A DNA stretch of 64,000 bases, taken from positions 18,552,689 to 18,616,688 of the forward strand of contig OZ023180.1 in assembly GCA_963995505.1 (NCBI GenBank), written 5' to 3'. A model generated the notes under the pieces. That model did not search any database and was not told the DNA's origin. It worked only from the letters and a program-made list of their open reading frames with translations. Made by a program: the position numbers and the translations under genes. Of this stretch, positions 24,215 through 36,325 are shown piece by piece. Each line of letters begins with the position of its first letter. Position 1 is the stretch's first letter. Source of the DNA: Hypericum androsaemum. Lineage: Eukaryota > Streptophyta > Magnoliopsida > Malpighiales > Hypericaceae.

Positions 24215-24410
24215 GTCTGAATGGTGCGACCAAAATTTCGGTCTGACCGGTCTGGCCAAAAAATTGATCAGACCAAACTGACCAATTTATGGTCCGACCG
24301 GTTTGACCGAAAGATGGTCCGACCAGTTTGACGGAAAGATGGTCCGGCCGGCCAGTTTGACCAAAATAATGTCTGAGTGGTTTGACCGTTAAACAATGTG
24401 ACCGTAATAT
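24215..24410. repeat. Degenerate GGTCCGACC/GGTTTGACC repeats
   Basis: Recurring GGTCCGACCGGTTTGACCGA-type units lie inside the element, mirrored by the cleaner array at 26382-26446. Confidence 0.7.
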
Positions 24411-24551
24411 GGTCTGTAATAACGCTATTTTAATTAATTTTTTGATTAATGTTCTAATTGTTCAATGTTTAACATTGTTAGATTTGCTAAGTTTGTTAAT
24501 ATATTGGTAAGTTAATATAATGTTCTAATATGTCTATTGTGTTGTTTAGAT

Positions 24552-25214
24552 ATGGATGCACAGCCATACGGGCATCTTCTAGGGAATGGAGGACCCTTAG
24601 ATACGTCGGTATTAGTGCACCAGGATGTGCACCGTTCTCAGGACGTGTGGAACCGTGAGGTTCGTGAAGGGATTAACGATAATCAGGACACATTGTTGAA
24701 GATACACCGACGGAAATGGACGGTGTCTCATGTGCAGAACGAGGCCTTTATAGCCTACATGAAGGAGGCAGGTTTCTGGGATGTGTGGTGTATTGGCTGG
24801 GTCGTTCTCGAAACAGCATTTGTTACAGCCTTGGTGGAGCGGTGGCGGCCCGAGACCCATACGTTCCATATGCCTGTGGGTGAGATGACAGTTACTCTTC
24901 AGGACATTGCTGTGTTGTTCGGGCTTCCTATCGATGGTCACCCAGTAACAGGGTTGCAGACACCTCCTGATTGGCACGAGTTCTGCGTACGCCTATTTGG
25001 CAGTAACCCGGCAGATACCCCTGGAATGGTTTGGAAAAACCAAATTGCCCTTAAATGGTTCGAGGACCATTTTGACCCTGCTACTATCCCGATTGATGCT
25101 GGTGATGACGTCGTAAAACGATATGTTCGAGCGAACATATTGCGACTTATCGGATGCATTCTTTTTCCCGAGTCTAGTGATGCGAGGGTGAACACATACT
25201 GGTTGCCACTGCTA
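24552..25214 (+). pseudogene. Plant mobile domain (PMD/MAIN-like) gene, 3'-truncated
   Basis: From the ATG at 24552 (MDAQPYGHLL...) the frame reads HRRKWTVSHVQNEAFIAYMK, EAGFWDVWCIGWVVLETAFV, ALVERWRPETHTFHMPVGEM, TVTLQDIAVLFGLPIDGHPV and then NTYWLPLL. This is the hallmark order of the plant mobile domain, found in MAIN/MAIL1 proteins and in many Mutator and gypsy transposons. A TTGTTTAG just upstream could be an acceptor of a 5' intron. About 221 residues remain, roughly half of a PMD protein. At about 25214 the sequence switches to antisense transposase, so the last 18 codons before the stop at 25266-25268 are not PMD. No internal stop is present, consistent with a recent deletion. Confidence 0.85.
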
Positions 25215-26147
25215 GGTGTGTTTCACGATTTTCCATGGACTGAAAAGTGTGCCCCTTCTTTCCTGTGAGACACGGATCTCCCATTTGCAATCATCCGTCT
25301 CCCATTTTTTACACTTCACAGAAAAAGTTTCAGGCCTTGTTTCTTTTCGAACAAACTCACGCCCATCGTTCATTACGAACGCCTCGATCTCCCTCTTTGC
25401 ATCAAATTTGCTCTTCCAAATCGTACCCTCTTTCAACAAACCAGAACAACTTCCATCTATTGCTCGGTCGCAATCCCATTCTTCACCATAAACAGTCATC
25501 GATGATTGTTCACCGGGATCATTTAGAGCGAGTTCACCGTATTGTTGTTCCCGGTATTGTTGTTCCTCTTCTTCTACTACTTCTTCTTCATCTTCGTCTT
25601 CTTCTGCTTCATTTTCGTCTTCTTCTGCTTCGTCTTCGTCTTCGTCGTCGTCTTCTTCTGTTTCGTCTTCACGATCAAAATTGTATGTGGCATATGGACC
25701 TGCCTCTCTAGGATCATTTTCAAACCAATCAAATATTGGTTCATGAGCAACATCCATCCTCGTTGACGTACCAGCTTCAACGACAAACGGGTTGTAATTA
25801 TTAACCCTCTTTTCCACAATGATTGTAAGCTTAATCTCCTTCACCATTGGTCCAAAGAAGTTAATCATGGTCTCCAGCATTATCCTAACATCTTCATCGT
25901 CGTTAATAAACATTGGACCAAATTGTCCTCTTCCAAATGGACATCTAAATATCAATGGCCCAAATTCTTCATTTGGACCTATTGGGATCTTTTCGTTAAC
26001 TTTTTTCCGCAAGATATTGTATTTAACAAATGCTGCATGAAACTTCAACTTTTCTTTCCCACCACCTTGGTAATCAAAACCGGTTTCATTGTTGTTGAAA
26101 ATTACTCCATCGTATTTCAACTTTATTCTTATAACCCGGTTAGCCAT
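25212..26147 (-). pseudogene. MuDR-type transposase N-terminal part, C-terminus lost
   Basis: The minus-strand frame starts MANRVIRIKLKYDGVIF and contains an N-terminal plant MULE leader, then a long acidic stretch (EDEDEAEEDENEAEEDEDEE) and a MuDR DNA-binding domain near residues 225-309. That domain shows WKSKFDAKREIEAFVMNDGR, the Cys residues of FSVKCKKWETDDCKWEIRVS, and PWKIVKHT. Full-length transposases continue with about 15 residues, then the catalytic DDE domain and a SWIM zinc finger; here the frame ends at the PMD junction. The protein therefore keeps DNA-binding potential but has no catalytic core. Reading of the domain is from motif memory. Confidence 0.8.
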
Positions 26148-26381
26148 TATGAATACTACAACAAAAGAAAACAGTATGCAATTCTATATTAGCAACACAA
26201 AACATAATTTATATTAATGAAAATATCATATAAACATACATTCTTCTCCATCAATTTTTTGGTCCGACCACCTTAAGAACCAGATGAAATTTAATCGGAC
26301 TGGCAGGGTGGTCACTTTTTTTACTCGACCATCCGGAATTTACCAAGAAAAAATTCACATCCGGTCAGATTGGTCAAACTA

Positions 26382-26446
26382 ACCGACCGGTCCGACCGAC
26401 CGGTCCGACCGGTCCGACCGACCGGTCCGACCGGTCCGACCGGTCC
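26382..26446. repeat. GACCGGTCC satellite-like array
   Basis: Near-perfect overlapping GACCGGTCC/GACCGACC units. Each unit is itself a dyad (GGACCGGTCC). Confidence 0.9.
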
Positions 26447-26781
26447 ATTAAACCGGTCTGGCCATTGGGGTTGGTACTAAAATCCGCACACCCACAAAAT
26501 TTTAAACAATCAGATATCACACTCAAAAAATAGAAGGAATTAATAATTTCAAAGCTAAAATATACTAATTATTTTAAATTAATGAACAAACTCTACATAT
26601 ATACCAAAATATTAAAGTAAATTAATTTACCTGGTTTTGGGCAGGCAGGGTCTTCTATGGTATGCAGTATGCAGGACGTCTTCGTAGGGATGACAAAAGG
26701 CTTCTGCGAGGTATCCATTATATAGGCTATATGATCGACCAAGATTTATCAAAAAAAGTCGGATCTTGGACCAATATGTTA

Positions 26782-27024
26782 AAGAACCGACAAAAAAAGT
26801 CGGATCTTGGTTATCCGAAATCTCCTATTCAGATTTCGGATTTGACCAAGATCCGACAAAAAAAGTCGGATCTTGGTCATCCGACAAAAAAAGTCGGATC
26901 TTGGTCCAAGATCCGACTTTTTTCGGCGTCCGTGCCACGTGGACACCATCCCCGCAATACTTTCAAATCGGACGCTTTTTTCACAAAAAATGGTGAATAG
27001 TAACACCATTCAGAAAAAAAACCC
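26782..27024 (-). repeat. Right TIR of the Mutator-like element
   Basis: Inverted copy of 23227-23469 with one mismatch and no gap. Confidence 0.92.
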
Positions 27025-27032
27025 GACATTCT

Positions 27033-28047
27033 CCACCAATCTTAACACAAAGTTTGTATTTATTATTTGGGGCTCTCGAGTTGTCTAGGACTAGTATATA
27101 AATGAGTTTTTCCTTCATTTGTAAATGATCCAATATTTCAATAGATAAATGTTCCCTCACTTGCAAAGCATGCTTGAGTTTTTCTTCTTCTGTTATTCGA
27201 GTTAAGTAACAAGTGTTAAGAAAAAATTTCTCAAATTAGTGAGGATCCGAATACCAAACGGATAATTTGCAAGGAAAAATTTATCTTTGACACACAACAT
27301 GGTTGCGACTAAACCTGATTATTGTTCGAATTCGAATTTATCAAAACCTTGAAGCGTATTCGATTCGTCTAAGGAATAATTCTAATACGAATTGTGAACA
27401 GCCAAATTCGATTAAAATGTGAATCAAGTGCGAACTAATTTCTTTTAGGACTATGGTTAGTGTTAATATTAGAGTTAGGCCTTAGGGATATGGTTTATAC
27501 TACCACAACATTGCAAGAAGTATTTTTGTCTATTTTATTCCTCAAATCACAATTTGTTTGATTTAGAGTATGGTAAAAATTATGTCTTCAATCCTAAAGC
27601 AAGATGAGATTTTTTATCGTGCATTTTGAAACCGAATGAAACAAATTCAAACAAATTAAAGTAGGTATTTATACGGCTTTGAAGTAAATTTGAATTTATA
27701 AAAAAAATTAAAACAAACAAAAAAGCAAAACAGTTTGGGCCAACCATGTACCCCACCTGAGGAGAAATAAGACAGCCTAGTTGCCTAACGTTGATCGTCA
27801 GGATTCTCGGGAGATAAGACTTCACGGGACACGAGAAACAGAGCGGGGCATTCAAATTTCTATTTGCCCCTATTTTTCTCCTTTCAAATATGTCCTAGTA
27901 TATTTATTTATGGGAGATAATTTGATTTTGGAGGGAAACAGATAATAAGGAAAATAAAAAAGAGAAAAAGAAAGAGAAAGAGATTAGATTGCAGAGGCAG
28001 AACGGCCACACATATCGACACCACTAGGGAGTAGTAACATCGCTCCA
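27033..28047. promoter_or_regulatory. Upstream region of FZL with a dispersed repeat
   Basis: The last ~120 bp before the ATG are purine-rich, then pyrimidine-rich, and likely 5' UTR. The part about 27300-27880 contains a dispersed repeat (GAATTCGAATTT, CTTTGAAGTAAATTTGAATT, AGACTTCACGGGA) that reappears inverted at about 57420-58520. No TATA box is clear. Confidence 0.45.
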
Positions 28048-31000
28048 ATGTTACCCTCCCTCGCCCTCCACGTGTCCCACCCCTCCACCCTCTTCCCTCC
28101 CTTTTCCCTCCCTCTCCCTAAGCCCCGCCGCCCCAACCACTTCCCCATTCCCCGCTCTCTCTCCCCCAACAGCGGCGACGGCGCCTCCTCCGCCTTCCGG
28201 ACCCCGTCGCCTCAGCAACCTCCCCGCACGCTCTTCCCCGGCGGCTACAAGCGCCCCGAGGTCAAGGTCCCCGGACTCCTCCTCCTCCTCCACCCCGACG
28301 ACATCGTCCCCGGCGCCGACTCCCTCGACCTCCTCGACCGCGCCGTATCCTGTTCCGTCGGCATCGTCGTGCTTCACGGCGGCACTGACGTCAGCGGGAA
28401 GCGCCTCTACGAGGCCGCATGCTTGGTCAAGTCGGTCGTCGGCGACCGCGCTTACTTCCTCATAGGGGAGCGCGTGGACATCGCCTCCGCCGTCAACGCG
28501 AGTGGCGTCGTCCTCTCCGACCAAGGCGAGTGGTTCTTTTATTTATTTATCGTAATTTTCTTTCAAATTTGGGACGAAAATGAGAAATAACTGTATTTAG
28601 GATTTGCGCAGGGCTTCCTAGTATAGTTGCGAGGAACATGATGATGGAATCGAAGCCCCAGTCGGTTGTCCTGCCATTGGTGGGGAGGAATGTCGGGACC
28701 CCAAACGCGGCCTTGACGGCTTCCAATTACGAAGGCGCGGATTTCATTATCTACTCTCCTCCCGAAGGCGAGGCTGCTGTGATCGAGGGAGCTGTTAGGA
28801 TTCCAGTCTTTGTTGCTAATGCCAGGCGTGGTGGTAATGCCGCACTGTTGAGGGAGGAGGCAGCGAATGTGCTTGGTTCCGGCGGGAGTGGTTTAGTTGT
28901 TTCCCTTGATGAATTGCGGGTGTTAGGAGATGGTGCAGTTGGGAAGCTGTTTAGTGATGTTAATTTGACAGGTAAAAGTTCGCAGCAGCTGATTGGCGGT
29001 GGCAATGTGGTGAATGAGAAGAAGGATGTGTTGCTGTCAGGGTTTAATAGGGTTAGGGAGAAGGAGAAGGAGCTCGTGGAGAGGGAGAGGTCGGTGTTGC
29101 TTGAAGCAATTGATGTTATCCGGAAAGCTGCGCCTCTGGTGATTTTCTGGTTTAGTAATTTTTGGTTTGTTACATGCTGTTAATATGATTAGGGTAATTG
29201 TTTATGGCAAGGATTTTTTTTGGATTTGGATTGGCAGATGGAGGAGGTTTCCCTTCTAGTTGATGCAGTTGCTCAGTTGGATGAGCCTTTTTTGCTGGCT
29301 ATAGTGGTAATTCTGCGTTGAACTTCAACAAATCTCTGGTTCCCAGGGATATGGATTGGTATTAGCTCTTAATTTCATTTCCTTTTGCCATGTCTATGCT
29401 ATATATACATTTACAAGAGTGTAGCAACTTCTTTCTGAAAGAAGTCAATGATGCGGACTTGTAAAGTTGTGGGCCTAATCGTCCACTTGCCTTACTCATT
29501 CCGTTCATCCTTGCATGCTTCATCAAAAGAGGATATAAAAGGGGGTGTGTTTTTGGTAGTAAAGACATTGATTTTTTTGCTACTCTTTAATTTACGGGCA
29601 GAAAAGTTAAGCCTACATTACAAGGAAAGTAGTTTGCACCATTACATTACTCGAGTGAACTTGTTCTTTAAATTTTAAGATAGCATTTCTAGTTATACTC
29701 TTTCTATGTTTCTTTTTCTTGTATTTCGCTGTTCGTGAAGTGCATTTCAAACTTATTTGAAACCTTGTCTATGGTTCAAATTGTGGATGTAGTTCTTTGC
29801 CTGGCGTCTATGTTCCTATTTGCTTTTAGGAACTGCATTTGCAAATATGACTTGGTTATGAAGTCTGAAGCTGTATGGGCCTATGGGGTTCTCTTTACAT
29901 TCAGTATGAACGTTGTATACCCTCAAGTTTTGATTTTTTAAGCACAGTATGGTCTTCTTGGTTCTGTTTGACACTTTACATCCTTGATTCTGTTAGGGTG
30001 AATTTAACTCGGGAAAATCAAGCTTCATAAATGCACTTCTTGGGGAAAGATATCTCAAAGAGGGTGTTGTACCCACAACAAATGAGATAACATTCTTGCA
30101 GTACTCGGAGTACAATTCTGGGGAGCAACAACGCTGTGAAAAGCACCCAGATGGCCAGTATATTTGTTATCTTCCTGCTCCAATTCTTAGAGAAGTGAGT
30201 TCGTTATTCTTCTTGATGCTTAGGTCTTGTTTATGTGTTCGACTTGTAACCACAAAGTTAGGACTAACATATTTGTTCTTTCTGGTCACCCTACCACTTT
30301 TTTGTTGTACATGTCTACCAAGTATGCAATAATCTGCAAGTTATGTTAGCTGGTTGCTGCTATTTTATGGCTTCATTTGGGCTATACTTTTTTGCTCTGT
30401 CATATTATTTTTCTTATTTTTGTTCTCTTTAAACAGATGAACATTGTTGATACACCAGGGACTAATGTGATTCTCCAAAGGCAACAGCGCCTTACTGAAG
30501 AATTCGTGCCTCGTGCTGATTTACTTCTGTTTGTTATATCTGCTGATCGGCCTTTAACTGAAAGTGAGGTATGGATAATGTTTGAAATTTTGAAGTGAGT
30601 AGGCATAGAACATTAGCTGTTGGAAGTGAATCAATTGAACTGCAAATGGATTGCTGGAGCTAAAGTCACATTAAGATATTATAAGAGCTTTCATTCTTCA
30701 CTTCATCACACAACTAATAACATATTGCATATCCAACCGTAGCATAGGCTTGAAAAGTGAAACTATTAGTGTGGTTTAGTTACAGGAGTTTGCACATATG
30801 AGAGTGGCTTATTAGAAGAAGATGCTGTTGGCTGGGGAAGATGTGTTTCTCATTTCTCTGTGGGATTAGGTTGAGTCCTCTTGTACATTTAATATATGTG
30901 TTTCCAGTGAGATGGGATTGGGACCCTGAAGTGTTAAACCGTTCATGCAAGAATTCCTAATTGATGCTGAAGATCCTGGATTTCGCGTAAAAAATTGCTT

Positions 31001-34000
31001 GTTGGGGAATATTGTTTGCGGAAACATAGGAAGTATCTATCCTAACGTTTTTGATCTTCTATTCCATTTTTCAGGTTTCTTTTCTTCGTTACACTCAACA
31101 GTGGAAGAAGAAAGTTGTATTTGTATTAAATAAATCTGATCTGTACCAGAATGCCACCGAGGTTAGGTTTGAACCAGTCGGCTTTTCATCTATTTTTTTG
31201 GGTGTCAGAGTGCCAGTGAGGTTAAATTTGTTCTTTATTGTAATATTCTGCAGCTTGGGGAAGCTATTTCATTCATCAGGGAGAACACACGGAAGTTGCT
31301 GAACACTGACGATGTGACATTGTATCCTGTCTCTTCACGTTCGGCCCTAGAATTCAAACTTTCAGCTCTTTCCTATGGAAAAGATATCAACAGCAATCTT
31401 TCAGTTGGAGAATCTCATTCGAAAATCAGTAGCTTTTATGAGCTTGAAAAGTATTTATACAGTTTCTTGGATGGCTCATCAAGTACAGGGCTGGAGAGGA
31501 TAAAGCTTAAACTTGAAACACCCATTAGAATTGCCGAGAGACTTCTTTCTGCCTGTGAGAATCTTGTAAAGCAGGACTGCAGATATGCCAAGCAGGATCT
31601 CGCGTCCATCATTGATACAATGGACAATGTGAAAGAGTATGCTAGAAGGATAGAAAATGAGAGCATTTTTTGGCGAAGGAAAGCTCTATCAATGGTATTT
31701 ATTTTCGGTTAATGTTTCTCCTAAAAAAACATGTCGCTTTTCTAAGTCTTGCACCTTATGATCTTCATGGATTTTCTCTGGCGATTAAACATACAGGTTG
31801 ACTCAACCAAGTTCAGAGTGCTAGATGTGGTACAGTCAACTTTGCAATTATCAAATCTTGATCTTGTTGCTTCATATGCGTTCAGAGGAGGGAGCTCTGC
31901 TGTAATTCCAGCCAGTTTGAGGGTTCAAAATGATATAGTTGGTCCTGCTCTCTCAGAAGCAGAAGTGAGTTAATGAACTTCTTGAATTGTACTTCAGAAG
32001 ATATACTGTGCTTATATATTGTCTTTTTAACACAGTATCTCTATTTGAGGGACAAACATTCGGTTTTAAGATTGCATCTTACAATTATGCTGGTTAACAT
32101 ATTGTTTTTTGCGAAGAAGCCAACAGTAGGGTTCCCCCGGTTTCTCCTACTTGCATTGCATTGCCTGCATGTACCTTTTTGGGGTGGTGAACAATGCTTC
32201 GCCCATTCCTTCAGTTGCCTTCTCATGTTGTATGTTTCATTCATCTGGTTCTATTGTTTGCTTAATGTTTCTTCTTAATGTTATACTTGTGTACAGAAAC
32301 ATCTTGATGAGTATGCGGGATGGCTTCAATCAAGTAATGCTCGTCAAGGAAAGTCGTTGACTCAATTCTTTGAAAATAGATGGCCTTCATCTACGAGTCG
32401 GAACTCAGGACATCACATAGAGCTCTACGAGTCACTGAGAACGCAGGACAGTACCTGCCTAAGGGCTCTTGATAATTTGAGTTCCAGTACGGCCTCCAAG
32501 TTATTTGATCAAGAAATACGTGAAGTGGTTAGTTCAACAAACCAGCTTTTATCATGCAAAAAGTTGACAGCGCATTTAGAACTATTCTGCTCCTGGTTTG
32601 ATCTGTGATAATTTCGTGGTCCTCACAATCCTTGCCATGTCAATCTAGATCAAGCATGCATTCAGCATCACTGATTTGCGTCCTGGATAACAAGCAGCAA
32701 AATTTCCAATGGCAAACTTATTGTCTTGACCACAATGTGGGAGAGAGTGATAATCGTGACTTCATTTTCTAAAATCTGGGCAATATTTGACAGTATGATG
32801 TAGATTAATTGGCTAATATTTTTGAGAGTGATACCCCATCTTTTGAATTGTAGGTTTCTAGTTGGGTAGATGTCAATCTAATTATTTTTCATTTAGCCCT
32901 TATTCACTCTCCCACCTTTCAATGCTTGAAGTTCTAGTGTTAAAACCCAAAGTAGGGCAAAAAAGCATGATGAGCTGAATGCACATTTCTTTTTTTATTA
33001 AACATTTCTTTAGTTCTCATATGAAACTAGGCCAGTCTCTTTTTTCTTTTGTCGAAACCACCTGATATCCAGACACCCGCTGGGCTAATCCAGGTTTGAG
33101 AACTGGGCCAGTCTCGAGGGATTTTTGTTTTCTCCCCTCAGTTTCTTCTGGAATATAGTGTTCGTTTCACTGCCTTTGAATTGGTAAGGTGGTAAAGTTA
33201 TGGAAGTTGATATGTCTCATTTTTCAAGAAGTTGCATGGTAGAACGGAATATGCTTAAATCTGCTTCAGTAATTTTCGGATGTTGGCATTTTGGTTTACT
33301 GGAGTTGGGTTCTATTCAAAAGCATAGAATAACGCCTTACTGCATCAGATGTGGTTAGCATAAATACTAACCACATCAGTAGTTCTCTAATTGGTTAGTT
33401 TCTTTGTTCAGAATTGACCTAACTTGCGCTGCTATCTTCTTTTGACAGTTCTTGGGAACTTTTGGTGGCTTGGGAGCTGCGGGTTTATCTGCCTCACTAT
33501 TGACATCTGTCTTACCTACGACTTTAGAAGATCTTCTCGCTCTAGGCCTTTGTTCTGCAGGAGGGTAATGCACTTGCTTTTACTGTTTCTTTGGGTGCCG
33601 TTTTCATTTCCTCGGCCGCACATACCCGTTTGTAAATATATTTAATGCTTGATATCCCGAATTCTGTAGAAGTGATACATGAGTTTGGCATTTTAGAACC
33701 ATTTTTGAAGGTCAGTTTAGGAGAATTTCATTAAAGCTTCTAACCATGGGAGGTCGCATATTCCTGCATTTCACTTTGATGAATGCATCCTGAAATGTGC
33801 AACTTCCTTAGCAGTGTTATAGAAAAGATTTGTGTCCGAAAGATGCCAAGGTGTTTACTTGCCCATCCATCTACCAAAGTAAAGTATGTATGAGGAGAGT
33901 CCACCTCCATGAAGTCAAGTTGCAATAATTGTTCACTGTACCTTTGGAGATCAATGCATATAATTCGGAATTTCGTTAAATTTCTCATACCCGGTCCTAC

Positions 34001-34293
34001 TTCAATGCAGGTACATAGCGATTTTAAATTTCCCAGCACGTCGGAAAATCATGATAGACAAGGTAAATAGGATTGCCGATGACATGGCACAAGAAGTTGA
34101 AGAATCCATGCTGAAAGATCTCGAGGAAACGGTTCGAAAGATGGAGAAATTTGTGAAGATAATCGGTAAACCTTATGAAGATGCAGCGCAGGAAAGACTA
34201 GACAAACTATTACTTGTTCAGGGTGAAATAATGAATGTTGAGAAGAAAATCAGAACTTTACAAGTTGAAATTCAAAATATTCACATGTCATGA
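28048..34293 (+). CDS. FZL: FZO-like dynamin-superfamily GTPase, chloroplastic (FZL)
   Basis: Eleven exons join without frame loss to about 909 aa, close to the 912 aa of Arabidopsis FZL: 28048-28525, 28612-29138, 29238-29306, 29997-30194, 30437-30568, 31075-31161, 31254-31694, 31797-31964, 32297-32527, 33449-33564, 34011-34293. The N-terminus is a Ser/Pro/Arg-rich transit peptide, followed by RTLFPGGYKRPEVKVPG. GTPase motifs are present: G1 GEFNSGKS (359-366), G3 DTPG (429-432) and G4 NKSD (487-490), with QRLTEEFVPRADLLLFVISA between them. A hydrophobic Gly-rich segment (FLGTFGGLGAAGLSASLLTS, from 778) is the likely membrane anchor, followed by a C-terminal coiled coil. FZL sits in thylakoid and envelope membranes and shapes thylakoid and chloroplast morphology. 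Intron 1 uses a GC donor (AAG/GCGAGT); all others are GT-AG. No lesion is seen. Confidence 0.95.
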
Positions 34294-36325
34294 TACCATG
34301 TAATACAATTGTATTCGAAGTTTTTCGATTGCCAGTTTCCCGGGGAGAGCTCTTTCGAGATTAATACAGAACTTTATTTTAACGTCTACGAGATCCAGTG
34401 AACCATCAGATCATTTTCATTCAGGAAATCTCAGGTATGATATAGGGTGAAGATATTGACTGCTTCCTAGCATCCTGATTAAGGTGACGTGTCGCAACGT
34501 CAAAGGTCGATACTACTCTTCCAGATAAAGGGATATGAGCCAGAGATTGTGGCTACCCAGCCTTGAAATGGCAGCTACTTTTTCTAGGGCAACATCGACC
34601 CAGAATGGCACAACTTACCGTATTTATTGGCAGCATATGTGGTTTTGCATATCTAATGTTGATTGCCTTTTGTCCTTTCGTCAGTGGACCGAATTTGCCT
34701 TGTGAATGGTGGATTTCAGTGTGCTAGCTTCTGGCCTTTTCTGTTTCGAAACGCAGATAGCTTCATCTTGCCTACTCATGCTTGCATATCAACGGATTGT
34801 TTTAAAAATATGGTAATATCGGCACTCAGATTGGTCGGATCATTATCCGGCACTATGGATCATTATTTTTATATCAAAACTTGAAGGGTTGTCAAACTGG
34901 CCTGTCTAGATTCCACTCGCCTAAAACTATTATATTTGTTTGACTTTTGTTAAATTAATGCTAAATTACGTTATTGTAGAATCACTTTCCACAATAAACT
35001 TTTGGCTAGACCAATTAAATCCAAAACTAGAGAGAAATTTGATTCGTTCACTGGTTCGTTTTTAGTTCCTCGTCCCAAAGCAAAGTCGGTGCGTAATTTT
35101 CCGTCCTTGGATATTACAAATAACTACTTGAGAGGACAAGTACCGGCTAATTTCTCAGACACCATTTGGAAAAGCAGGAGAGAGAGAGAGAGAGAGAATC
35201 AATATCTGGTCACCGACCATAAAGTTTGACGTCGGCTTCTTATATTGATCATCTTGCACTTAACAACGAACCAACCACTGGCTCATCGACAACTCTGCAT
35301 GGTTGTACTTATCTACCTTTCTCGTGGTTTTATGGCTTCTTAAATAAAGCAAGGATAAAGGAGGAGGGGAAGAAAAAGTGTCCGTACGACCCTTTGGGAG
35401 AAGAAAAAGAATCAAAGTTAAATGAAATCTAAAAGGCGAAAAAGGATAGGAGACAGTGCGTCTTGTTTACATGTTTGTTTAGGTAGCCCATAATTTTGAT
35501 TCCATTGTCTTTCTTGGTAAACATCTTAAAGGAGGCACCAAAGGCAACGTTAGAAGGAAAACAGCAACCAACAAACACTTAAATTGACGGGAAAAAAATT
35601 ATTCTAGTTTAATTAAGAGATGTCAAGTTCGAATGTTTAGGAACGTAACAATGTAAACTACTTATTGATAAAATTTTGTTTCAAAATCATACGCAATTCA
35701 AACCCGATTAGTCGGTGTGAGTAATTATCACGGAGAACAACAGCTGAGGGCTTTCCTCTAATGTAGGGCCAGGGGAGAAAAGACCATCAAGTTAGAATGG
35801 GAGCCCTTTTTGCCTTGCAAACACAAGGCCCTTTTCTTTTTCCATGGCCAATCCACAACGAAAGTGATCAAGCGAGAAAATAAAAGGTGAATTGCGAAAG
35901 CGAAAATCGCTGGTTGGGGACTAAAGAACGGGTGATGTAAAAAGCCGCTATTGCACCTCTAGGCGTCCTTTTCTGCTCCGACAAAGATATATACGTCATT
36001 TTCTGTGATGGAAAAAATATAATTTTCTTTTTGAATGATTTTCTTTGAATTCGCCAGTGTGCGCAAAGGAACCACTTTCCCCGTTAGGGATCCGAATATT
36101 TACTAAACTCATTAATTCATGTTTGATTTGGATAAAATATTTAATGATGACAACTTTCATAACCTTTGTTTAAATTCAGAATCTTTAATTAAGTTAAAAC
36201 AAACCTCATCAATGTCATGTGTTACTTCCAACAAAATATAAAAAAATATAGAAAAGTATATGTTGAAAAAAATACTAGATATAAAAAAGAATAAAATTTA
36301 ATTTTTATGTATAGATAAACTCAAG
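34294..36325. other. Intergenic downstream of FZL
   Basis: The 3' UTR region comes first, then AT-rich DNA with a short (AG)n microsatellite at about 35178-35197 and a purine-rich part near 35350-35450. Several short open frames have no recognisable content. No transposon ends were found. Confidence 0.5.

Larger units (their letters stand above)
23227..27024. mobile_element. Young Mutator-like element carrying truncated PMD and transposase genes
   Basis: Terminal inverted repeats of 243 bp (23227-23469 and 26782-27024) differ at a single position by my alignment (CATATCC versus CAAATCC). The 8-mer GACATTCT flanks both sides (23219-23226 and 27025-27032), within the 8-11 bp range of Mutator-like duplications. 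The arms contain internal GATCCGACTTTTTTTGTCGG repeats. Inside, from left to right, are a C-rich tract, degenerate GACCGGTC repeats, a plus-strand plant mobile domain gene, a minus-strand MuDR-type transposase gene meeting it tail to tail, and a GACCGGTCC array. Both genes lack their 3' ends, so this is a deletion derivative of a larger autonomous element. It sits between the AT-hook gene and FZL. Confidence 0.92.

Noticed and set aside
25216..25711. Plus-strand frames antisense to the transposase
   Set aside because: The minus-strand frame carries the MuDR domain; the plus frames are its shadow.
28051..28524. Antisense frame of 157 codons across FZL exon 1
   Set aside because: Exon 1 is GC-rich, which suppresses stops on the other strand; the sense frame matches FZL.
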